Source of the DNA: Chloroflexi bacterium AL-N1
GTDB lineage: Bacteria; Chloroflexota; Chloroflexia; Chloroflexales; Roseiflexaceae
DNA: 64,000 bases
Direction of reading: 5' to 3'
NCBI GenBank assembly: GCA_013122435.1
Contig: WYDT01000001.1
Coordinates: 62,001-126,000, forward strand
This document shows positions 25,096 to 35,070 of this stretch, piece by piece; the stretch's first letter is position 1, and each line of letters starts with the position of its first letter. The position numbers and the translations under genes were made by a program. Under the pieces are notes generated by a model. It worked only from the letters and a program-made list of their open reading frames with translations, did not search any database and had not been told where the DNA came from.

Positions 25096-27249
25096 TTAGT
25101 TCTCTTGATTCTGAATCAGTGGCAGATAGATCTGCCATGTTGGATTTGGCCGTCCTACAACAGGCGTTATTGCTATAGGTTGTGTCGGTGTTGGTGTTAC
25201 CACTGGTGTGCGAGTCGTGGTGGGTGTTGCCGTCGGCGTATGAGTTGGCGTGGCCGTGGGAGTTGCGGTCGGTATTGCCGTTGGCGTATGAGTTGCCGTC
25301 GGTGTGCTCGTGGGCGTCGCCGTTGGTGCAACACCAGGATATGACGCTACCATCTGTCTTGTGCCAGGCTTAACGGTGACAAACGCATACTCATGGCCTT
25401 TGATGGTTTTGTGAATCAGGGTTTGCGGGCTACCATCAACAGTGACGTTAATCAGATCGCCTGATGCCACGCTTTCTGGCACCATCAAGGTCAGCGTATC
25501 GGTTGTTGCAGTCCCGGACGAGAGTGTAAAACTCAGTTCACCGCTAGACGAGTCCCAGTTGATATCATCAAACGTCGTATCGTGTCGCATTTCCGTAAAA
25601 GTCAGCCACCGATCAGCATTCCAGAGCGGCACATTCTGGATGTTTGCATAAGCAAGGGTACCTTCAGCCCAATCCTGCGGATCGCCCAGATTGTAATAGT
25701 CAACGTGAAACTGAGTCATGATGGCCGCATAATCACCTGCGAGACTCGCATCGATCAGCTCTTTGGAGACCGAGATAGCTTCGGTTGCGTCTAATCCCTC
25801 ATAACCAGATCCAGAAATCACATCCAGTAATTGCTCATCGACCAGTTGGGTAAGCTGTTGATAAAGCGGCAAAATCTCACCGTCAGATGTCACAAATTTC
25901 ATCGGCTGACCACTGCCTGTGATGTAGCCATGTGGCCAGGTATCATCAGTTTTTTGCAGCCATGGCCCCCAATGGTAGAAATTGGTGTCCAACGCCATAT
26001 CATGTTCAACGGCATATTGTGCAGCATCAGTCCAACCTTTCCAGGCTACCTGATGATTGCGAACGGTACGTGATTTAGGACTACTAAACTGCGTGTCAAA
26101 CCAGTCGTCATATACGGCATACCCTTCTGCTAAACTCTCGATGTTGTACGGTGGATACAGGTCCGGTCGGTAGGCATAAGGATGGATGCCAAACTCATGG
26201 CCATTGGCACGCCACGTCTGGAGAGTTGTATTATCGGGATCGGCAGCAATCGAGATATAGAGTGTCATAGCACCACCGTACGCCTCAAGGCTGGCAAGCT
26301 CCGATTGGTAGAGGCTGATGGGGTTAGCGTGGGCATCACCGGTCAGAATCAACATGGTCATGGCATTGTCGGGAAAGTACCAGAGACGCGGGAGTGGCAT
26401 GTCGCTCAACTCCTCGATCACATGTCCCAGCAGACGCATATGCTCATCAGCTTGGGGAATCGGTATCCTATCACGATCCACCCAGGAGGTGTAGGTATCT
26501 GTGGTTATTTTGGTATGAAACAGGTCGATGGTGCGTATTACCCCATCACCATCACTGTCGATATCTGCACGGCCTGGGTCACCCTGGCGCGCATAAACAA
26601 CGCTTGTGGCAAGATCATAGGCCCAGCACACGACAGCGCCATGTGAGACCGTAGCCGGATTGAGACTGACTGCTGTACCAACGACACTACCATTTGCACT
26701 ATCGTGCAGCGATGCAATTTCAACTGTATCAGTTATCAACGTATGTTGGTCGGCAACACCATAGAACTGTAAACGCTCATCTGGTAGACCTGCACCCATC
26801 GCCGTACTGGTGTCAATATCAATGTAGCGATAGCCTGTATTGATCATCCCGGTCTGTGCATTCCAACCGCAAAGAGCATCCAAATGCACACTCGGGCGCA
26901 TTGCAATCAGGTTTCCACCGCTCTGAACATACTGCGTAAGCAGCGTAGCCTTGGTCGATGTAAGTGGCATCTCAGCAACCAACACCGTTTGATAAGCTGT
27001 AAGCATTGGCCCTGTTACTGTATCGATATCAGCACTATCAAACGACATAAATCCCTCGGCTAATAGTATTTCACCAAGATAGTTACCAAATGGCTTTGCT
27101 GCATCGTTGTCAGTTAGTACGAGCAAGGGCGGATAGATTGTAGTGGCACTGACGATACGTCCGCCGACGAAAGCACTTACGATTATCAATATACACATGA
27201 CAAAGGTGAGACCTGTCAACGGCCGGCGCAGCAGGATTGTGGACGGCAT
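25096..27249 (-). CDS. Exoprotein: ThuA/GATase-like plus polysaccharide deacetylase-like domains
   Basis: 717 residues. Signal anchor 14-32. Residues about 40-270 look like a class I glutamine-amidotransferase/ThuA-type alpha/beta domain (LLVLTDNDAAKPFG, VLVAEMPL, YVQSGGNLIAMRP). Residues about 285-560 resemble NodB-type deacetylases: LILTGDAH (metal Asp), [10 protein letters not shown] (H-x4-H) and the RNHQVAWKGW and [10 protein letters not shown] blocks. A beta domain, about 80 residues of Thr-Pro repeats and the tail WQIYLPLIQ follow. NodB enzymes remove N- or O-acetyl groups from polysaccharides outside the cell. Its N-terminal 630 residues align with the larger paralogue at 28683-33038. 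The substrate is unknown. Confidence 0.75.
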   Translation of the reverse strand: MPSTILLRRPLTGLTFVMCILIIVSAFVGGRIVSATTIYPPLLVLTDNDAAKPFGNYLGEILLAEGFMSFDSADIDTVTGPMLTAYQTVLVAEMPLTSTKATLLTQYVQSGGNLIAMRPSVHLDALCGWNAQTGMINTGYRYIDIDTSTAMGAGLPDERLQFYGVADQHTLITDTVEIASLHDSANGSVVGTAVSLNPATVSHGAVVCWAYDLATSVVYARQGDPGRADIDSDGDGVIRTIDLFHTKITTDTYTSWVDRDRIPIPQADEHMRLLGHVIEELSDMPLPRLWYFPDNAMTMLILTGDAHANPISLYQSELASLEAYGGAMTLYISIAADPDNTTLQTWRANGHEFGIHPYAYRPDLYPPYNIESLAEGYAVYDDWFDTQFSSPKSRTVRNHQVAWKGWTDAAQYAVEHDMALDTNFYHWGPWLQKTDDTWPHGYITGSGQPMKFVTSDGEILPLYQQLTQLVDEQLLDVISGSGYEGLDATEAISVSKELIDASLAGDYAAIMTQFHVDYYNLGDPQDWAEGTLAYANIQNVPLWNADRWLTFTEMRHDTTFDDINWDSSSGELSFTLSSGTATTDTLTLMVPESVASGDLINVTVDGSPQTLIHKTIKGHEYAFVTVKPGTRQMVASYPGVAPTATPTSTPTATHTPTAIPTATPTATPTHTPTATPTTTRTPVVTPTPTQPIAITPVVGRPNPTWQIYLPLIQNQEN

Positions 27250-27677
27250 GATGCTGGCTCCAGGTTGGGAGATCGGGACCGTGTATCGGTGTAGCTTTGA
27301 TTATGCTACGATGCGATGACAGTTTGATGAAACATGAACATGCCAAGACGTGACAATCCCGTTATTCACTATGGTGATGCGTAAAAATAGAGTGAGAATC
27401 GATCAGAATATATCAGGAGTCTTTGATCCGTGCAGCACACCATAAGGGCGTGTGTGGCATTCCAAAATGGTCAAAAATTCACATTGCGTTTATTTTTCTA
27501 TACTTGATTTTAACTATAATTAATAATATAATATGTTCACTTTATTGGTAAATGTATGGTATGAGAAATTGAGTTCGTTTTTAAACCTTTAAGGTTTGTT
27601 TTCTCGTATAAGATTCCTTTGTTGAGCACAACACCAATTCCGTAGGATCGCTGTATTTCTTTTTAGGAGGAAGATCT
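27250..27677. other. 428-base divergent intergenic region
   Basis: AT-rich DNA between divergent exoprotein genes. It holds the promoter at 27504-27532 for the M23 peptidase gene. No RNA gene or further coding frame with a ribosome site was seen; the short minus-strand frames overlap the M23 gene and have no start signals. Confidence 0.5.
27504..27532 (+). promoter_or_regulatory. Sigma-70-like promoter for the M23 peptidase gene
   Basis: TTGATT (27504-27509), a 17-base spacer and a perfect TATAAT (27527-27532), in a very AT-rich stretch. The leader would be about 138 bases and ends with TTAGGAGG before the ATG at 27678. Confidence 0.6.
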
Positions 27678-28592
27678 ATGTTCTCGTCTCGTCGGTTCGT
27701 GGTCACGGTCGGTTCGTTCATGCTCACCTTGTTGGTTATCCTGAGTGTTACTTCCCCCGCAGCAGCTATCGCAAATTGGCCCCTTGTACGCCAGGGCAAC
27801 ACAGGTCCAAATGTCGCTACTGTCCAGTTTCTCCTCCGTCACCATGGGCATAGCCTCACAGCAGACAGTCAGTTTGGTGCCCACACACACACACAGGTCG
27901 TAGCATTTCAGCAGGCCCGTGGTCTCACTGCGGATGGCATTGTTGGCAGTGATACATGGACACGTCTTGTTGTCACACTCAATAATGATGCAGTGCGCGC
28001 ACTACAAACGCAGTTGAACAAGTACGGCTATGGATTAGGTGTCGATGGTGCATTTGGCCCCGGTACACAAGCGGCTGTCACAGACTTTAAGCAGAAGAAT
28101 TTTCTTGGTAGCGGCTCAACAGTCGGTTCAACCACATGGCAAGCACTCACCGGTGGCGGAGCGGGCGGTGGCTATAGCCTACCGATCCCACGCAGTACAT
28201 TGCCACGCAGCGAATATGACGACCCGCATCACGACTATCCAGCCATCGATCTTCCCACCTACACTGGCACATCTGCATACGCAATCAGGGGTGGTACCGT
28301 CAGTTATGTTGGTGGTGGTTGTGGATATGGTATTCTCATTAGTGCAAATGATGGCGCGAGCTACAAATACTGTCACTTGAATAGTCGTGCCGTTTCATCA
28401 GGAACACAGGTAAGTACAGGCCAATATATCGGCACAACTGGCAACACCGGTCATTCAACGGGACCACATCTCCATTTAGAGGTGAAGAGCGGTGGTGTCC
28501 TGCGTTGCCCACAGAGAATGTTGCTTGCAATCTATGATGGTACCTCAGTCCCGTCGCCTTCAAGCCTCCCAACCTCAGGCTGTACTTATTAA
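27678..28592 (+). CDS. Secreted M23 metallo-endopeptidase with two peptidoglycan-binding domains
   Basis: 304 residues. A signal peptide (1-30, AAA end) precedes two PG_binding_1 domains (about 40-98 and 104-157: PNVATVQFLLRHHG, VVAFQQARGLTADGIVG and ALQTQLNKYGYG, GAFGPGTQAAVTDFKQ). A LytM/M23 domain follows with zinc ligands H185 and D191 (HDYPAID), YCHLN and H264-L-H266. Such enzymes cut peptide bridges or stems in peptidoglycan, in the producer's wall or that of other cells. No inhibitory propeptide is seen, and the 304-residue length is compact. It is transcribed alone, with its own promoter and terminator. Confidence 0.93.
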   Translation: MFSSRRFVVTVGSFMLTLLVILSVTSPAAAIANWPLVRQGNTGPNVATVQFLLRHHGHSLTADSQFGAHTHTQVVAFQQARGLTADGIVGSDTWTRLVVTLNNDAVRALQTQLNKYGYGLGVDGAFGPGTQAAVTDFKQKNFLGSGSTVGSTTWQALTGGGAGGGYSLPIPRSTLPRSEYDDPHHDYPAIDLPTYTGTSAYAIRGGTVSYVGGGCGYGILISANDGASYKYCHLNSRAVSSGTQVSTGQYIGTTGNTGHSTGPHLHLEVKSGGVLRCPQRMLLAIYDGTSVPSPSSLPTSGCTY

Positions 28593-28626
28593 AATGAATC
28601 TCGAAAGAGGAAGACCTATGCTACAC

Positions 28627-28659
28627 GAGGGAGCCCGCAGGCTCCCTCAGTGTTTTCTT
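28627..28659 (+). terminator. Rho-independent terminator of the M23 gene
   Basis: GAGGGAGCC (28627-28635), loop CGCA, GGCTCCCTC (28640-28648): a perfect 9-base GC-rich stem followed by AGTGTTTTCTT. Confidence 0.85.
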
Positions 28660-28682
28660 ACTCCATGTTGTATCCCAACCTA

Positions 28683-31600
28683 TCAGTGATAAGTTAATGT
28701 TATTGCCTGTACCATCGGACTAATACTATTGTCTGTTGTGGTGAGCGTCAATCGATACTGGAAGTAACGTCCGTCTGGTATGGCTAAAACGCCTCCATTT
28801 GTTGTGACACTATTCCATGCACTCCACGTTGTAGCATCGTCAGAGCTACGTACTTCAACCACGACATTTGTATCGGACGGAATATCCGCCAACCAACCAA
28901 AGCTCTCCCATGTAACCGTCGCCTCGGCATCGATCTCACAACTGGTGTAGATGCCACTCGCCACATATGCTGGCATGAGATCAACGTACTCCATTGTCAA
29001 CGGTGGAGTTGTTCCCTGACCGTTGTGTGAAGCGTAGATATACAGATTGGGGAATGCCGGAACGCTTAAATCGGCGACCAGCGTGCCATCGAGAAAATAG
29101 CGCACTTGGTCGGTCGCTCCCTGACTACTCCACTCAATACGGTAGGTATGCACACCACTGTCGAGTGTACCGATCTGCACCCGTTGTTCACTACCATTAT
29201 TGTTGATCCGTGCAAACAGCGTATCATTCGTATTGAACGTGCTAAAGATCGCATAGCGGTTGTTGATAAAATTGTCACTGCCAAAGCCAAAGTGCTGCCA
29301 CGGTGCCGCACCAAATGAAAGTTGTCCTTCGATAGTCACAGCATTAAAACTACTCTGCGAACGCACCCATGCCCCATCTGAGCCACCAATATCGAGCGTG
29401 CCGTTCGGAGATGGGCTGTATGTTCCGGCATTCCAGGTGCCCCAGAGCCAATTTGCACCGTTGAGCTCCGCTCCATCAAACGCGTCTGCAAACACACCCG
29501 CGAGACGGATATCGCCATCACCTATCAATGTGCTAACTGTGCTGTTGTTTGCCACACAACTCGCACCAAAGTCATTCAGAGTTGAATAAGTGATAGTGTT
29601 GCCAGTTGATATAGGTGTAGCTGTTGGTGTAGCCGTTGATACAATTGTTGGTGTGAGCGTGGCTACCGGTGTATTGGTAGGCGCAACAGTTGGGGTGTTT
29701 GTCGCAGCAGTTGTTGATGTAACCACTAGTGTGTTCGTAGGCGTATTGGTCGGTACACTCGTAGCCGTCGGGGTGTTCGCTGGAGCATTCGTCGGCGTAT
29801 TCGTAGGCACGCTCGTAGCTGTGGGTGTGTTTGCTGGAATATCTGTCGGTGTATTGGTGGGCGTGTCGGTCGGTACATTCGTAGCCGTCGGGGTATTCGC
29901 CGACAGAATAGTAACTTCCCCACCATGTTGGGCCGTAACGGAAAGCAACGCCGGGCTAACCTGCACATCTGTAGTCGACATCGCCACACGGTATTGGAGG
30001 TAACGACCATCTGGGCTGCTAACCGCTGCGCCACTGGTTGCTACCGGACTCCAGCCACTCCAGTTTGTTTCATCTATTGAAGATCGTGTTTCCACAGACA
30101 AAGTGGTTCCTAACGGATTATCACTTACCCAGGAAAGCGTATCCCATTCCACATTGGTACCAGCATCAACAGCACAACTCACATATTCGCCGACAGTAAC
30201 AAATGGTTGTTGTACAGCCACATCATCAACCATCAATGGTGTGCTGGGCGTATTGTTGGACAGATAGAGATAGAGGTCCGGGAATGAAGACACTGTTCGT
30301 TCAGCAACAAGATCATCGTCAAGGAAAAAACGCACCAGATCATTTGAACCCTGGCTGGTCCACTCAATACGATACGTATGCGGCCCAGCAGGAATAGCCC
30401 CAATAGGTACGCGTTGTTCACTGGCATTATTGTTGACACGTGCAAACAACGTATCATTCGTATTGAACGTGCTAAAGATCGCATAGCGGTTGTTGATAAA
30501 GTTGTTACTGCCAAAGCCAAAATGTTGCCATGGTGCGGAACCAAAGTCTATCTCGCCCTCAATGACAGCCGTGTCAAACTGCTCTTGTGAGCGTACCCAC
30601 GCACCGCCTGAGGCATCTATCGACAACGTTCCCCCGGTGACGTCAGGGGTATAGGTGCCACTGCCCCAGACACCCCAATTCCAACTATCACCACTCAGTG
30701 TGCTTCCCTCGAACTGATCATCCACAACACCTGCCAACTGTACTGCACCGTCACCTATTGAAGCAATCACTGTGTCATCCAGCGCACTACATACATCGAA
30801 GTCGTTCGTCGTTGTGTGCGTAAAACTGGAGGTATCTGGAGTCGGCGTCGCTGTATTCGTGTTCGTCGGGGTGTTCTCTGGTGTATTCGTGGCTGTCGGC
30901 GTGTTGACCGGCGTGTTTGTCGGTGTGTTTGCCTCGGGCGTATTGGTCATCGTCGGCGTATTGACAGGTGTATTTGTCGGTGTGTTTGCCTCGGGCGTAT
31001 TGGTCATCGTCGGCGTATTGACAGGTGTGTTGGTTGCGGTTGGTGTGTTCTCAGGCGTATTGGTCGCTGTCAGGGTGTTCTCAGGCGTATTGGTCGCCGT
31101 CGGCGTGTTCGTCGCTGTGGACGTGTTCGTGGGCGTCGGTGTTGGCCCTGGTGTATCGTATTGCACAACAAAGGTATGATCATCCGCAGATACACTTACC
31201 AGTGCATGTTGCTTACCAGAGACAGTAAACACCGTATGTGTTTCGACAGCAGCATCGACCTGCACAGAGTCCAGATCAAGGCCATCAAACTCTAATGGAA
31301 GGAGCACACTAAGCGTATGGCTCGTATTTGGCGCTTCCATATCAAAAGTCAGTTGGCCACTCACTGCATCCCAACTAACATTCTGGAAATCAGTCGCAGA
31401 ACGGGTTTCGATAAATGCCAGCCATTCATCCGCGTTCCAGATGGGCACGCTGTGGCTATTCGCATAATCAAGTGTACCTTCAGCCCACAACTGAGCATCT
31501 CCACTATAGTAATCCACGTGAAATTGGGTCATAATCGCAGCATAGTCACCAGCCAGACTCTGGTCGATCAGTTGTTGTGAGACCGCAATACCCTGAGCAG

Positions 31601-33038
31601 CCGAAAGATTTTCGTACCCTGAACCAGCACCAGCAATCAAGTGCTCATCAACCAGTTGGGTAAGCTGTTGATAGACCGGAATGACAGTACCATCATCCTT
31701 CACAAATTTCATGGGCTGGCCGCTACCTGTAATATAACCGTACGGCCATGTTCCATCACCTCGCTCAATCCACGGCCCCCAGTGGTAGAAGTTGGTATCC
31801 AGCGCGATATCATAATCATCTGCATATTCAGCCGCCTCTGTCCACCCCCTCCAGGCCACCTGGTGATTGCGTACCGTGCGTGATACATCGCTGCTGAATT
31901 GCGTATTGAACCAATTGTGATATACCTGGTAGCCCTCTTCCAGATCATCAATATCATAGGGCGGATAGGAGTCCTCTCGATAGGCATAGGGGTGAATGCC
32001 AAACTCGTGGCCGTCGCTGCGCCAATTCTGTACGGTTGTATCATTTGGATCAGCAGCGATGGCTATATAGAAGGTCATTGTGCCATTACGTGCCTCAATA
32101 CTATTGATCAGGTTTTGATAAGAGAAGGTTGGATTCCCATGGGCATCGCCGGTCAAAATAAGCATGGTTTTCGCCGTCTCAGGGAAGTACCAAAGCTGTG
32201 GGAGCGGAGTCGTATCATTGAGCAGATGATGAACCAGACGAGCAAAGAGCCGTTGTTGGACATCGGCCTGTGGGATCGGAATTTTGTCACGATCCACCCA
32301 GGGATCACCACCACCATTACTCTGGAAGAGGTCAATCGTACGCAGGATACTGTCGCCATCCGTATCAACATCAGCGTTGGCCGGGTTGCCCTGACGCATA
32401 TAGACAACGTTTTGGGCCAGATCGTAGGTGAAGGCAGCCGTTCTCCCATTGCCATATGTTGCCCCCACAACTGCTGGATAACTGGTGGATGTTGTGGCAT
32501 CAGTATAGAGAGTGGCAAGAGTTGTGGCACCGTTGAAATTGTAACGATCAGCTTCACCGTGGATTTGCAGGGTATCATCTGGTAAACCCTGTCCAACCGA
32601 TGTACTGTCGTCAATAGCCAGATACCCGTTGTTAATTGTTCCCCCGGCACTGGTGAGACCAAAGAGGCTTGCAAGCTGGGTATCCGGTCGCAGGGCCAGC
32701 AAGCGTCCTCCATTATTCACATAATTTGTAAAAAAGTTCATCTGGTTCGCGTTCAGAGATGTTTCAGCCAGAATAACCAGATCATGCTGTGTGAGATCAT
32801 TCAGTGTAAGCGTACTCAGCTCAGCTACATCGTAGGCATTTAATCCCTCAGCACGCAATATTTCACCAACATAGCGTCCAAACGGATTAGATGTCGAGTC
32901 ATTTACGACCAGCAGTATTGGTGCAGGTGTTACCGCAGCCTGAAGCATCCTTCCTCCGTGAATCGTCATCGTACCCAGGACTACCGCCAGCGTAAATAGG
33001 CGGAGTCCCTGAAACATGGCATGCAACAAGCCCCTCAT
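28683..33038 (-). CDS. Giant exoprotein: ThuA-like, deacetylase-like and two lectin-like modules
   Basis: 1451 residues from the ATG at 33038 (AAGGAG 7 bases upstream). A signal anchor is followed by the same amidotransferase-like and NodB-like pair as the 717-residue paralogue ([43 protein letters not shown]). Two copies of a jelly-roll lectin-like module with trailing beta domain come next (about 770-1050 and 1175-1451), sharing WQHFGFGS(N/D)[10 protein letters not shown] word for word. Thr-Pro-Asn linkers separate them. Unlike its neighbours it ends in a beta strand with no IYLPL tail. It is probably a secreted or loosely bound glycan-modifying enzyme whose extra modules hold it to polysaccharide. 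Substrate unknown. Confidence 0.75.
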   Translation of the reverse strand: MRGLLHAMFQGLRLFTLAVVLGTMTIHGGRMLQAAVTPAPILLVVNDSTSNPFGRYVGEILRAEGLNAYDVAELSTLTLNDLTQHDLVILAETSLNANQMNFFTNYVNNGGRLLALRPDTQLASLFGLTSAGGTINNGYLAIDDSTSVGQGLPDDTLQIHGEADRYNFNGATTLATLYTDATTSTSYPAVVGATYGNGRTAAFTYDLAQNVVYMRQGNPANADVDTDGDSILRTIDLFQSNGGGDPWVDRDKIPIPQADVQQRLFARLVHHLLNDTTPLPQLWYFPETAKTMLILTGDAHGNPTFSYQNLINSIEARNGTMTFYIAIAADPNDTTVQNWRSDGHEFGIHPYAYREDSYPPYDIDDLEEGYQVYHNWFNTQFSSDVSRTVRNHQVAWRGWTEAAEYADDYDIALDTNFYHWGPWIERGDGTWPYGYITGSGQPMKFVKDDGTVIPVYQQLTQLVDEHLIAGAGSGYENLSAAQGIAVSQQLIDQSLAGDYAAIMTQFHVDYYSGDAQLWAEGTLDYANSHSVPIWNADEWLAFIETRSATDFQNVSWDAVSGQLTFDMEAPNTSHTLSVLLPLEFDGLDLDSVQVDAAVETHTVFTVSGKQHALVSVSADDHTFVVQYDTPGPTPTPTNTSTATNTPTATNTPENTLTATNTPENTPTATNTPVNTPTMTNTPEANTPTNTPVNTPTMTNTPEANTPTNTPVNTPTATNTPENTPTNTNTATPTPDTSSFTHTTTNDFDVCSALDDTVIASIGDGAVQLAGVVDDQFEGSTLSGDSWNWGVWGSGTYTPDVTGGTLSIDASGGAWVRSQEQFDTAVIEGEIDFGSAPWQHFGFGSNNFINNRYAIFSTFNTNDTLFARVNNNASEQRVPIGAIPAGPHTYRIEWTSQGSNDLVRFFLDDDLVAERTVSSFPDLYLYLSNNTPSTPLMVDDVAVQQPFVTVGEYVSCAVDAGTNVEWDTLSWVSDNPLGTTLSVETRSSIDETNWSGWSPVATSGAAVSSPDGRYLQYRVAMSTTDVQVSPALLSVTAQHGGEVTILSANTPTATNVPTDTPTNTPTDIPANTPTATSVPTNTPTNAPANTPTATSVPTNTPTNTLVVTSTTAATNTPTVAPTNTPVATLTPTIVSTATPTATPISTGNTITYSTLNDFGASCVANNSTVSTLIGDGDIRLAGVFADAFDGAELNGANWLWGTWNAGTYSPSPNGTLDIGGSDGAWVRSQSSFNAVTIEGQLSFGAAPWQHFGFGSDNFINNRYAIFSTFNTNDTLFARINNNGSEQRVQIGTLDSGVHTYRIEWSSQGATDQVRYFLDGTLVADLSVPAFPNLYIYASHNGQGTTPPLTMEYVDLMPAYVASGIYTSCEIDAEATVTWESFGWLADIPSDTNVVVEVRSSDDATTWSAWNSVTTNGGVLAIPDGRYFQYRLTLTTTDNSISPMVQAITLTYH
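30904..31017. repeat. 57-base tandem repeat (two units) in the linker coding region
   Basis: Two nearly identical 57-base units (30904-30960 and 30961-31017) start with TTGAC and end with GTCGGCGTA. Each encodes 19 residues of Thr-Pro-Asn linker including TMTNTPEA. The high identity points to recent slippage, so linker length may vary between strains. Confidence 0.85.
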
Positions 33039-33267
33039 AACCGCTCCTTGCCTTATGGGATTCTTTATGCTTTTGTTGAATGAATAGATGGTTGCAAGAC
33101 TACTCTTTAACGGCTTCAAGAGCAGACAAGAGGTGGGTGTACCATCCTAAAGCTTACTATAGTGCCTCAGGATGACGGAGTCATAAAAATGTACATCCCT
33201 CGTAGATGAAAGGTTTGTCAGAGCAAACTATGCTGGAGCGTAATTAACGCCGTTGCTCGGAATCGCC

Positions 33268-34953
33268 CTATCGTTGGGTACGTCGACGGTGCCAGAAAGC
33301 ACGCCCCAAAATCACGACGCCCAGAAAACCAAGCACGGGTAATGAGGCAAATGCGACCGTGGCTACACCGGGGCCTTCCCATGCTAATGGTTGGTCGGGT
33401 AGTACGGCATTTACAACTTCGGGCGGCAGAGTCGGCGTTGGTTCCGGTGCTGGTGTGGCGGTTGGTGCCACTGCTGTCGGTTGGGCTGTAGGCTCGACTT
33501 GAGTAAGCGTCTCAACAGAAGAGGCGTTGAGTTGTCTGGTGCTATACCACACCTGGTAAGATGCACCTTGATCGCTACGAAAGGTGTCTGAATCGTTGCG
33601 GGTAAACCACGCCACATGCAGTTGACTCCCGTTGACAATCGCATTCGGCCATTCCGGCATTCGTCGCATCAACCGACATTCTTCGAGGAGGTTGAGTGCT
33701 TCGTCTGTGTTGATACGTTGTTCTTTGAGGATTTCACATTGACTGATTTTTGCGGCGTCCCAACCAGGATAGTCGCTCTCGTCCATAATGACATCCGGTG
33801 CCGACCAACTGCGTCCATTCCAGATCATATGCATCAGACGGGGCTTACTTTCGGAGTCGGTTTCGGTCGCAGGGAAGCCGGAGAAGACAAAGTGTACCTT
33901 CCCATCACCATCGGTAGTCATCGTGTAGCCATCCCATGGCGTGGTGTTGATGTAGCGTGCCCGTGCACCGGGTAGCAGTCTGGCTTCGCTCCAGTTTGCC
34001 CCACCATCATCACTTGTGTGGTAATACATCTGTGATGTGGCCGTCCCACGGTAGACAATAATCGGCGCAGTGTTTTGATATAAACCTACTGTCATCTGTT
34101 GTGGCGCATCGGGAATAGGGCCAGCACCCTCTTCTGAAGGCTGGAAATCGGGTAGTGTAAACACCGATGGCTCATCCCAGGTGGCCCCACCATCACGTGA
34201 ACGCCGGTAATAACCACTGGTTGGCAGACCTTCGCCAACAATTGAGTCGTAGCCCTCTTCCCACACCACATGAATTTCGTCATCTCCACTGAGTTTTACC
34301 TGTGGCTTGGTGCTGCCATCGAGCGTCTCTGAGACATTGAACGGCAACGACCATGTTTCGCCATTGTTTGTCGAGTAGCGATAGAATACATCGGCACAAT
34401 CGGGACAATCCTCGTATGGTTCGTCTTCCTCGTTGGGAACAGACTCATTCCAGAAAATATGGAGCGTGCCTTTACTGTCAACCGCAATTTCATCATAGTA
34501 GGAGCCACTATTATCGATCCGCTGCGCTTCTTCCCAGGCCTTGGCAGACCATGCTTCATCCCAGGGGGCGCTGGTATATTTGATATTGGTGAGGCTTCGC
34601 AACAACACATGAAAGCGACCATCCTGCCCCAACGCCATACTGTTCCGAACAGTAAAGCCACCTGTTCCTGGAACATAGATGTCGTTGATATCCGACCAGG
34701 TGCCATCACTGACGCTACGATACATTAGCAAGTCGAGGGCATCCTGTACATTGGGACCATTGGCAATACCGCTGGACCAGATGATATGAATACTATCATC
34801 GGGGCCAGCAGCAAGATCGGGAAACCATGATGAGGGCGTCCGTTCAACACTTGAAACTTCAAAGGGTGGCTCCCAATTGCTGTCTTGAGCAGTAATAGGA
34901 ATCGTGGGAAGCAGTAACACTAACACAATAGCAATAAAGATAATTCGTGTCAT
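33268..34953 (-). CDS. Membrane-anchored BNR-repeat (sialidase-like) protein
   Basis: 561 residues from the ATG at 34953. Signal peptide 1-23. A six-bladed-propeller-like region contains Asp-box (BNR) motifs: STNNGETWS, SRDGGATWDEP and SDDGGANWSEA, each preceded by strands such as IHVVWEE. A Thr-Pro linker (about 485-520), a transmembrane helix (about 528-552) and the basic tail HRRRTQR anchor it to the membrane with the propeller outside. I see no clear arginine triad for a true sialidase, so it may bind rather than cleave glycans. It sits in the surface-glycan region, next to O-antigen ligase and deacetylase genes. Confidence 0.78.
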   Translation of the reverse strand: MTRIIFIAIVLVLLLPTIPITAQDSNWEPPFEVSSVERTPSSWFPDLAAGPDDSIHIIWSSGIANGPNVQDALDLLMYRSVSDGTWSDINDIYVPGTGGFTVRNSMALGQDGRFHVLLRSLTNIKYTSAPWDEAWSAKAWEEAQRIDNSGSYYDEIAVDSKGTLHIFWNESVPNEEDEPYEDCPDCADVFYRYSTNNGETWSLPFNVSETLDGSTKPQVKLSGDDEIHVVWEEGYDSIVGEGLPTSGYYRRSRDGGATWDEPSVFTLPDFQPSEEGAGPIPDAPQQMTVGLYQNTAPIIVYRGTATSQMYYHTSDDGGANWSEARLLPGARARYINTTPWDGYTMTTDGDGKVHFVFSGFPATETDSESKPRLMHMIWNGRSWSAPDVIMDESDYPGWDAAKISQCEILKEQRINTDEALNLLEECRLMRRMPEWPNAIVNGSQLHVAWFTRNDSDTFRSDQGASYQVWYSTRQLNASSVETLTQVEPTAQPTAVAPTATPAPEPTPTLPPEVVNAVLPDQPLAWEGPGVATVAFASLPVLGFLGVVILGRAFWHRRRTQR

Positions 34954-35070
34954 GTCCCTCTCCAGCATCTACAGATACTGACTGTACTGACAACTGTGCG
35001 AATACATAAAACGTATACTTTTGCAGAATATACATACAATAATTGAAAAACATCTATTCCGCAAGCATGT

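Noticed and set aside
30772..31295. Plus-strand Val/Gly-rich frames opposite the giant exoprotein
   Set aside because: They are mirror translations of the Thr-Pro-Asn linker repeats; composition explains the long open frames. The same holds for 23620-23992 and 29590-30003.
33268..34953. BNR-repeat protein as a true sialidase
   Set aside because: Asp boxes are clear, but I could not identify the arginine triad and the RIP motif, so only a propeller fold is claimed.
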